In this document: one piece after another, positions 17,034 through 22,386 of the stretch
Position numbering within the stretch: the first letter of the stretch is position 1
Layout of the letters: each line of letters begins with the position of its first letter
Source: CAZCSK01 sp964501265
GTDB lineage: Bacteria; Actinomycetota; CADDZG01; JAHWKV01
Direction: 5' to 3'
DNA length: 26,930 nt
Assembly (NCBI GenBank): GCA_964501265.1
Contig: CAZCSK010000033.1
Span: forward strand, 1 to 26,930
Notes under the pieces: generated by a model
What the model was told of the DNA's origin: nothing
Database searches by the model: none
The model's input: only the letters and a program-made list of their open reading frames with translations
Program-made: the position numbers and the translations under genes

Positions 17034-18062
17034 CTACTCATGTCGCAGCTCCCACAATGCAGTTGTTTCGCCCAGCAGGCGCAGGTTGTTCTGCCGAATC
17101 AACCGTAGTTCTGCCTGCTTAGCTAGGGCATCAGTGAACGACTCGGTCGACGGGATCAGCAGTACGATCGACGCGCCGACGCGACTTACCCGAACGAACT
17201 CTTTGAAAATGTTGTGCAGCCACTCTTCAAGCGTTCCTTGCACTCGGTACTGCTTCCCAAAGGGCAGGTTGCAGGCGATTGCTCCGAAACTATGAGGGGC
17301 AAACGGCAATTGCAACGCATCGGCGACGATCAGTCGAACGTCCTGCAAATTTGACGCGGCTGCATCCACCGCTAACTGGTCGATGTCTGAGCCGACGGCG
17401 CTCCAGTCGGACGCAAGGGCCTCGCGCAGAATAGTGCCCGTGCCACAAGTTGCATCGAGCAAAGGAAGGCCCGAGGGACGACCCGCGAGAAAGACCATTG
17501 CGGCCGCCAAGGTGGGTTTGGTGGCACCCTGTCGTTCGACTATTCTCCCCGCCCTGTGACGCATCTCGGCACCGGTGAGTCGGAGTCCCAGACGGTGCAA
17601 GCCTGGCTTGGTCTCAAGCACCCAGAATTCGAGTTCGGCCGGATCGGCGTGGATCCAGCGCGGGCGCGTTGAAGAAATGGCGGCGTCCATAGCGTCCCGG
17701 AGTTCGGTCCGCATGAACTTGGCTTCCGACAGAACTCTTGCTATGACTCGAAATGTCATTCGGGTCTTCAGAGCCTTGGCATGAGTCGCATAGACCGACA
17801 GTGATCTCTCTAGAAGGTTGTGCGCACAGAGTTCGCGTGCCAGGAAGACGGCACTGTCTTTGGATGACGCCTCGCTCACTTGGACGTAAACGTCCTCGCA
17901 AGTCCTCAATTGCTGTGAGTTAAAAGAGCGTGCATCAAACGCAACTATGTCGTTGCGTCCATCAAACTCCGTTTCGAAGATCCCGCCAACGCCATCGGCA
18001 CCGGCCAGTTCTTCGCGCAACACGGAACCTAGTCCCTGAATGGCCGTAGCGAAATATTTCAT
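17034..18062 (-). CDS. THUMP-domain class I RNA methyltransferase
   Basis: The 342-residue protein begins MKYFATAIQGLGSVLREEL, typical of the ferredoxin-like/THUMP region of Trm14/RlmL-type RNA methyltransferases. A Rossmann methyltransferase domain follows: HRAGRIVERQGATKPTLAAA (about 169-188), SAM motif I DATCGTGTIL (about 203-212), SDIDQLAVDAAASN as motif II, and the catalytic motif NLPFGKQ (about 265-271). It probably methylates guanine N2 in tRNA or rRNA; the exact site cannot be told. The open frame extends 9 codons upstream, but ATG 18062 overlaps the stop of the Erm-like gene as ATGA and is where homology starts. The two genes form a small RNA-modification operon. Confidence 0.85.
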   Translation of the reverse strand: MKYFATAIQGLGSVLREELAGADGVGGIFETEFDGRNDIVAFDARSFNSQQLRTCEDVYVQVSEASSKDSAVFLARELCAHNLLERSLSVYATHAKALKTRMTFRVIARVLSEAKFMRTELRDAMDAAISSTRPRWIHADPAELEFWVLETKPGLHRLGLRLTGAEMRHRAGRIVERQGATKPTLAAAMVFLAGRPSGLPLLDATCGTGTILREALASDWSAVGSDIDQLAVDAAASNLQDVRLIVADALQLPFAPHSFGAIACNLPFGKQYRVQGTLEEWLHNIFKEFVRVSRVGASIVLLIPSTESFTDALAKQAELRLIRQNNLRLLGETTALWELRHE

Positions 18063-18763
18063 TTGGACGCCAGATACAAATCCAACCACTGATCGAGGTT
18101 AAGGTCAGAGGCGAAGCCGCCTTCGGAAAAGCTCTGCTTCAAAAAGTTCGTAAAGGCGTCGCGGTCCTGGGCCGGCAGCAGCGGAATCTCCCGCTTAGAG
18201 ACCGTCAGAAGGGCTGCTTCTACCGAGGGCCTCGGCTCGAAGCAATTTGATGGTATGCGCCGGGCAATTCGAAATTCCCACCATGGCCCCCAGGACAGAT
18301 TGAGCATGCGAGACGGTCGCACACGTGTGCGCTTGATCGCTGCTCCCATCTGAACCATCACGTCCGCTCTTTGCATGGACGTACTGGGGTCGTCAAGTAA
18401 ACGCCGAAGAAGGCTTGTCGTAATGGCGAAAGGAATGTTGCCAAAGACGCGGAACGACTCGGCCGGAAGGGGCAATGCGAGAGCATCCCCGACGGCGACC
18501 ACGACATTATTGCGCGCCTCGAATCTTTCCAGGAGCCGAGTTGCCAGGACCAGATCAAGCTCGACGGCCAGCACCGTGCGCGCACGAGCAGCAAGCTCTT
18601 CAGTGATCTTTCCACTGCCTGCGCCGATCTCGATTACAAGATCTGAACCGGAAATTCCAGCTGACTCAACCAGCTCGGCGGCGAAGCGGCGGCTCTTAAG
18701 TGCGTGGCGCCCGCGGGCTCGGGGTTTGGCGCTGCGGGGGGCACGCGGTGTTCGCATGTCCAC
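18059..18763 (-). CDS. rRNA adenine N6-methyltransferase, Erm-like (KsgA/Erm family)
   Basis: The 234-residue protein is a small KsgA/Erm-family SAM methyltransferase. Motif I is VIEIGAGSGKIT (43-54), the acidic strand LAVELD ends at D70, GDALALP is at 92-98, and the catalytic motif is NIPF at 109-112. The N-terminal HALKSRRFAAELV and NIPF (KsgA usually has NLPY) favour the Erm branch that dimethylates A2058 of 23S rRNA and confers macrolide-lincosamide-streptogramin resistance. Other family members are 16S dimethylases, so resistance is inference. Translation may start at GTG 18763 or ATG 18757; both lack a good Shine-Dalgarno, and the frame upstream to TAG at 18829 has no ATG, GTG or TTG. 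An out-of-frame leader ORF with a strong ribosome site overlaps the start. It is coupled by ATGA to the THUMP methyltransferase. Confidence 0.8.
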   Translation of the reverse strand: MDMRTPRAPRSAKPRARGRHALKSRRFAAELVESAGISGSDLVIEIGAGSGKITEELAARARTVLAVELDLVLATRLLERFEARNNVVVAVGDALALPLPAESFRVFGNIPFAITTSLLRRLLDDPSTSMQRADVMVQMGAAIKRTRVRPSRMLNLSWGPWWEFRIARRIPSNCFEPRPSVEAALLTVSKREIPLLPAQDRDAFTNFLKQSFSEGGFASDLNLDQWLDLYLASK

Positions 18764-18791
18764 GGAAACGCACCACCATGATGCAACCCAT
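18696..18791 (-). CDS. Putative 31-codon leader ORF overlapping the Erm-like gene start
   Basis: ATG at 18791 on the minus strand is preceded by GAGGAAGGG (18807-18799) at 7-nt spacing, the strongest ribosome site in this intergenic region. The ORF begins MGCIMVVRFRGHANTAC and runs, in another frame, past both possible Erm-like starts to TAA at 18698-18696. It contains an Arg-Phe-Arg (positions 8-10), the type of plus-X-plus motif at which macrolide-bound ribosomes stall in known erm leader peptides. A role as a regulatory leader is inferred from position only; no homologue is recognised. Confidence 0.35.
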   Translation of the reverse strand: MGCIMVVRFRGHANTACPPQRQTPSPRAPRT

Positions 18792-18823
18792 TGTTTATCC
18801 CTTCCTCGATTGAAACCAAAACT

Positions 18824-18829
18824 AGTCTA
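18824..18829 (-). promoter_or_regulatory. Candidate -10 element for the Erm-like operon
   Basis: TAGACT on the minus strand lies 32 nt upstream of the leader-ORF ATG. Transcription starting about 7 nt downstream would give a short leader beginning just before GAGGAAGGG. A -35 match is not evident. Confidence 0.35.
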
Positions 18830-18855
18830 TCGCATGTTCGAAATATCCCGATGGG

Positions 18856-18861
18856 TAGGAT
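18856..18861 (+). promoter_or_regulatory. Candidate -10 element for the pyruvate kinase operon
   Basis: TAGGAT lies 6 nt upstream of ATG 18868. Transcription starting near that ATG would give either a leaderless message or a leader of about 27 nt holding GGAGGAG and GGGAG before ATG 18895. Confidence 0.42.
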
Positions 18862-18894
18862 AATCTCATGGGAGGAGTGAGGGAGCTGCCGCCG

Positions 18895-20292
18895 ATGCGA
18901 CGAACGAAGATCGTCGCCACGATCGGTCCCGCAAGCATTGGTCGGATACGCGAGTTGATTGACGCGGGAATGAACGTGGCTCGCATCAACTTTTCTCATG
19001 GGACTGAAACAGATCACGCTCATGCGTTTGAGACGATTCGTAAATGTGCAGACGAGGCAGGTAGGCCTATTGGGATTCTCGTTGACCTTGCCGGCCCTAA
19101 AGTGCGCCTTGGTGAGGTCTACGGTGGCGAGCTCGAACTTGCGCGCGGGCAGGAGTTTGTGCTTTACACGACGGGGGACCGCAGAGACTCGGGCGGGGCC
19201 CGCGTCGATTCCCCTGCGCTAGCGAAGGACCTTCGAACCGGTGACCGAGTACTGCTGGCGGACGGCGCTGCGGAGCTGAGAGTGATCGATGTGGGCAAGG
19301 ACGTAACTACCGAAATCGTTAAGGGAGGAATCATTCGCTCTCATGCCGGCGTCAACATTCCGGCCGAGAGGCTCTCAACGCCCGCCATTACGGATCAGGA
19401 CGTAGGCGACTTGGAGCGCGCCTTGGGGTTGGGCGCAGACTTTGTGGCTCAATCGTTCGTGAGGCGGGCCGAGGATGTGCGAGAGCTGCGCAGACTTGTT
19501 GGCGCTCGCCCTGTGAAGTTGATCGCCAAACTCGAGACTCGGTCCGCGATCGAGGAAGTTGACGCGATCCTTCTTGACGCCGACGCGATCATGCTTGCGC
19601 GCGGTGATCTGGGAGTCGAGATCCCCTTCGAGGAAGTGCCTGTGGTGCAAAAGGACATGCTCCGACGTTCAGGCGAAGCGGGCATCGTTTCAATTGTGGC
19701 TACTCAGATGCTCGAGTCGATGGTCCACGCGCCTCGGCCGACCCGGGCCGAGGCGAGCGACGTCGCCAACGCCGTACTCGACGGTACGGATGCGATACTC
19801 CTGTCTGCAGAAACGGCAATCGGATCCTTTCCAGTCGAGGCGGTGCAGGCGGCGAGTCGCATCCTCGGGGCTGCGGAGAGCATGGGACTGGGCTATGTCT
19901 GGGACCGGAGGCAGCCGCCCCCCAAGTCAGATGTCGAGGCGATCGCTCAGGGGGCAGCGACCTTGACAAAGCGCGATCCGAACATAGGTGCCATAGCTTG
20001 TTTTACCCGAACCGGACGCACCGCGGGCCTGCTATCCGCGTTCAGGCCCCACGTTCCGGTGTTTGCATTCTCGCAAGACCCGCAGGTTTTGAGATGGCTC
20101 ACTTTGCTCCGTGCCGTAATCCCGGTGCAGTGCGACTACCCAGCGAACACCGATGACATGATCCGCGCGATGGACCGTCGACTTCTGGGGGACGGCTTAC
20201 TACCCAAAGGGACGAGGGTATTGATGGTCGCCTCCACGCCAGTCGGTAAAGCACAGACTAACCTTCTGAAGATCCACCAGGTGGGACTCTGA
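18895..20292 (+). CDS. pyk: Pyruvate kinase
   Basis: Pyruvate kinase transfers phosphate from phosphoenolpyruvate to ADP, the last step of glycolysis. With ATG 18895 as start the protein has 465 residues and opens MRRTKIVATIGPAS, the standard N-terminus. Other signatures are MNVARINFSHG, the small B-domain (about 70-165), KLIAKLETRSAIEEVD with the catalytic Lys region, IMLARGDLGVEIPFE, and the substrate-binding block ILLSAETAIGSFPVEA. A C-terminal allosteric domain completes the usual length. ATG 18868 upstream is in frame and adds nine residues; the later ATG is preferred because GGGAG lies 9 nt before it and homology starts there. It is coupled to the MarP-like gene through a CTGA overlap and diverges from the Erm-like gene across about 100 bp. 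Confidence 0.96.
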   Translation: MRRTKIVATIGPASIGRIRELIDAGMNVARINFSHGTETDHAHAFETIRKCADEAGRPIGILVDLAGPKVRLGEVYGGELELARGQEFVLYTTGDRRDSGGARVDSPALAKDLRTGDRVLLADGAAELRVIDVGKDVTTEIVKGGIIRSHAGVNIPAERLSTPAITDQDVGDLERALGLGADFVAQSFVRRAEDVRELRRLVGARPVKLIAKLETRSAIEEVDAILLDADAIMLARGDLGVEIPFEEVPVVQKDMLRRSGEAGIVSIVATQMLESMVHAPRPTRAEASDVANAVLDGTDAILLSAETAIGSFPVEAVQAASRILGAAESMGLGYVWDRRQPPPKSDVEAIAQGAATLTKRDPNIGAIACFTRTGRTAGLLSAFRPHVPVFAFSQDPQVLRWLTLLRAVIPVQCDYPANTDDMIRAMDRRLLGDGLLPKGTRVLMVASTPVGKAQTNLLKIHQVGL

Positions 20293-21449
20293 ATCTAATT
20301 GATCTGCTGATCATCGTTGCCGTCATCGCCTCGATCGGGGAAGGGATCAGGCGGGGAGGGGCAGTCCAGGTGATGGGCTTCGGCGGGTTTGCCGCGGGGC
20401 TATGGCTCGGCTCACTCATAGCGCCTCGAGCAGTTCGTCTAAGCTCGACCTCTGGAGCCAAGATCCTGGTGTCTTTGCTCGTGGTCTTTGGAACCGCCTC
20501 CGTCCTGGCCGCGGCGGGCCGGAGCGTCGGATCTCGTTTTTCAGGTCACCTAAAACGAAAACGACTGGGCCCCTTGGACGGCGCGGTCGGAGGCGGGGTA
20601 TCGGCTCTGTCGACTCTCCTTGTGGTTTGGCTAATCGCCGGAATGCTTGCCTCCGTTCCGGCGGAACAGATCTCAAAGGGGATTCACCGGTCCAAGATCG
20701 TCGCATCATTGAATGGGGCGCTGCCGCCCGCCCCTTCAGTGTTCTCCCGGATGCGCAGGCTCCTCGACGCCGCCGGAGTTCCCGACGTCTTCGCAGAGCT
20801 GGAGCCAGCGCCCGGCAAGGATGTTGCCCTCCCCCCAGATCCGGTTGTGCGTGCGGCCGTGGCGGTGGCACGGCGCTCGACAGTCAAGATTGTAGGGTCC
20901 GGATGCGGGGGGATCCTGACCGGCTCGGGCTTCGTTGCCGCACCAGGTACGGTCGTCACGAACGCACACGTCGTCGCAGGGATCAAGAGGCCGCTTGTCC
21001 AGGATGGCAAAGGCTCGCACCCTGCCACGACGGTGCTTTTCGACCCTGAAACGGACGTGGCTGTGCTCAGGGTCTCGGGGCTCGCCGGCCCTGTTTTACG
21101 GTTCAAGGGATCCGTCCCCGCGGGAACTGGAGCAGCCGCTCTCGGATTTCCGGGAGGGGGGCAATTTCGTGGGGTTCCAGCAGCGGTCATAGATGAGATC
21201 ACCGCTGTTGGAAGAGACATCTATTCTCGCAAGCTTGTCAGTAGGCGCGTATATCGCCTGAAGGCCGACATCCATCCCGGCAATTCTGGCGGCCCGCTCG
21301 TCACGGTAGAAGGGGAAGTGATTGGGGTTATCTTTTCAAAGTCTGCTTTCAGGCCTATCGCTTACGCGCTCACCGCGGGGGAGGTGGGGCCGCGTGTCGA
21401 GAGTGCCAAGGCCGCAGCAAGCGCGGATACGGGTTCCTGCGCAGCCTGA
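20289..21449 (+). CDS. MarP-like membrane serine protease (CvpA domain plus trypsin-like protease)
   Basis: The protein has 386 residues if translation starts at CTG 20289. An N-terminal CvpA-type membrane domain (about 1-120, several hydrophobic helices) precedes a chymotrypsin-fold protease. The triad is H227 (TNAHVVAG), D256 (PETDVAVLRV) and S333 (HPGNSGGPL). C206 and C384 could form the disulfide known in mycobacterial MarP, whose length and triad spacing are very similar. MarP is a periplasmic protease needed for acid and oxidative stress resistance. The first conventional start, GTG 20370, would delete the conserved segment NLIDLLIIVAVIASIGEGIR, which is in frame back to the CTG. That CTG overlaps the pyk TGA as CTGA, with AGGTGG 4 nt upstream, so non-canonical coupled initiation is the best explanation. 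Confidence 0.88.
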   Translation: MNLIDLLIIVAVIASIGEGIRRGGAVQVMGFGGFAAGLWLGSLIAPRAVRLSSTSGAKILVSLLVVFGTASVLAAAGRSVGSRFSGHLKRKRLGPLDGAVGGGVSALSTLLVVWLIAGMLASVPAEQISKGIHRSKIVASLNGALPPAPSVFSRMRRLLDAAGVPDVFAELEPAPGKDVALPPDPVVRAAVAVARRSTVKIVGSGCGGILTGSGFVAAPGTVVTNAHVVAGIKRPLVQDGKGSHPATTVLFDPETDVAVLRVSGLAGPVLRFKGSVPAGTGAAALGFPGGGQFRGVPAAVIDEITAVGRDIYSRKLVSRRVYRLKADIHPGNSGGPLVTVEGEVIGVIFSKSAFRPIAYALTAGEVGPRVESAKAAASADTGSCAA

Positions 21450-21464
21450 TGAAAGTGGAAATTG

Positions 21465-21482
21465 GAGTCCGAGGACGGGCTC
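21465..21482 (+). terminator. Hairpin downstream of the MarP-like gene
   Basis: GAGTCCG (21465-21471) pairs with CGGGCTC (21476-21482) through a 7-bp stem with one G-U pair in plus-strand RNA and an AGGA loop, 15 nt after the stop codon. No immediate U-run follows, so intrinsic termination is plausible but unproven. A second small hairpin, CACGG/CCGTG, lies at 21497-21513 and touches the tRNA-Glu 3' end. Confidence 0.4.
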
Positions 21483-21511
21483 AGTACCAATGTTTACACG
21501 GGTTTTGTCCG

Positions 21512-21584
21512 TGCCCCCAACGGGATTCGAACCCGTGTTACCACCTTGAAAGAGTGGTGACCTAGGCCGCTGGTCGATGGGGGC
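21512..21584 (-). tRNA. tRNA-Glu (TTC anticodon)
   Basis: The 73-nt cloverleaf on the minus strand has acceptor GCCCCCA/TGGGGGC, D-stem GACC/GGTC, anticodon stem CCACT/GGTGG with loop CTTTCAA (anticodon TTC), T-stem ACGGG/CCCGT with a normal TTCGAAT loop, and discriminator A. The 3' CCA is not encoded (the next bases are CGG). It starts only 16 bp after the hisN stop, so it may be processed from the M16-hisN transcript, although a CATACT 8 nt upstream could be its own -10. Confidence 0.97.
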
Positions 21585-21600
21585 CGAAGTTCAGTATGCC

Positions 21601-22386
21601 TTACGAAGTCGAGGGCTTGGCGCTCAATAGGGTCGAGGCCAATTCGTCATGGAGCAGACCATTTGAGGAGATGACGCTGCGGTCTCCCTCTCCAGATTCT
21701 GGGTACTGATTGCCGGCGAATGTTGTCATCTTCCCGCCCGCCTCCTCCACAATCACTTCGAGCGGAGCAACATCCCAGAAAGACAACGCAGGTTCAGCCA
21801 TGGCTTCGACGGCACCCCGCGCTACGAGCATATGGCCCCAAAAGTCGCCAAAGCCCCGGTCGCGTTTGCACGTTCGCAGTATCTCTTCAATCGCGTCACC
21901 GTAGCCGTGGCGAAGCATGCGGCGATATGAGCCGAAGCACACCGTCGCCTCGGCAAGGTCGGACACTTGGCTCACAGAAATCGGTCGGCCATTCATGCGA
22001 GCGCCGCCACCGCGAGCCGCTTCGTATCTTTCACCGAGCGCTGGGGCGGCCGCTACCGCCACTTCGGTGCGGCCGTCTATTCGAAGGCCAATGAGAGTCG
22101 CAAATACTCCGATGCCGGCCGCGAAGTTATTGGTTCCGTCGATTGGGTCGAGAACCCACATGGGAGCGCTACGATCACCGATCAGGCCTTCCTCTTCACC
22201 CAAGATCGCGTGGCCTGGAAAGACTTCACCGATGCGCTTTCGAAGAGTCGCCTCGATCTCTCGATCGGCCTCGGTTACAATCGTGCCATCAGCCTTTATG
22301 GTCACAGCAGGAGCATGCTGAAAATACCGCAGAGAAATTTCGTCCGCGATGTCCGCGAGGTCGCGCGCTAATTCCAGTTCGTTCAG
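21601..22386 (-). CDS. hisN: Histidinol-phosphatase, inositol monophosphatase family (HisN type)
   Basis: The protein has 261 residues if started at CTG 22386. It is an IMPase-fold Mg-dependent phosphatase: GEEEG (about 63-67), the metal motif LDPIDGTNNF with D80 and D83, and FWDVAPLEVIVEEAGG near the C-terminus. The segment CKRDRGFGDFWGHMLVARGA is characteristic of actinobacterial HisN, which removes phosphate from histidinol phosphate in histidine synthesis; general inositol phosphatase is the alternative. The first conventional start, GTG 22305, would remove the family N-terminal helix (ELARDLADIADEISLRYF), which is in frame. Upstream of it the frame contains no ATG, GTG or TTG before a TGA. 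CTG 22386 overlaps the preceding peptidase stop as CTGA. It is third in an operon with two M16C peptidases and 16 bp before tRNA-Glu. Confidence 0.87.
   Translation of the reverse strand: MNELELARDLADIADEISLRYFQHAPAVTIKADGTIVTEADREIEATLRKRIGEVFPGHAILGEEEGLIGDRSAPMWVLDPIDGTNNFAAGIGVFATLIGLRIDGRTEVAVAAAPALGERYEAARGGGARMNGRPISVSQVSDLAEATVCFGSYRRMLRHGYGDAIEEILRTCKRDRGFGDFWGHMLVARGAVEAMAEPALSFWDVAPLEVIVEEAGGKMTTFAGNQYPESGEGDRSVISSNGLLHDELASTLLSAKPSTS

Noticed and set aside
18696..18791. Frameshift error joining the leader ORF to the Erm-like gene as one N-terminus
   Set aside because: The leader peptide resembles no Erm/KsgA N-terminus, and the annotated frame already contains the expected HALKSRRFAAELV start region.
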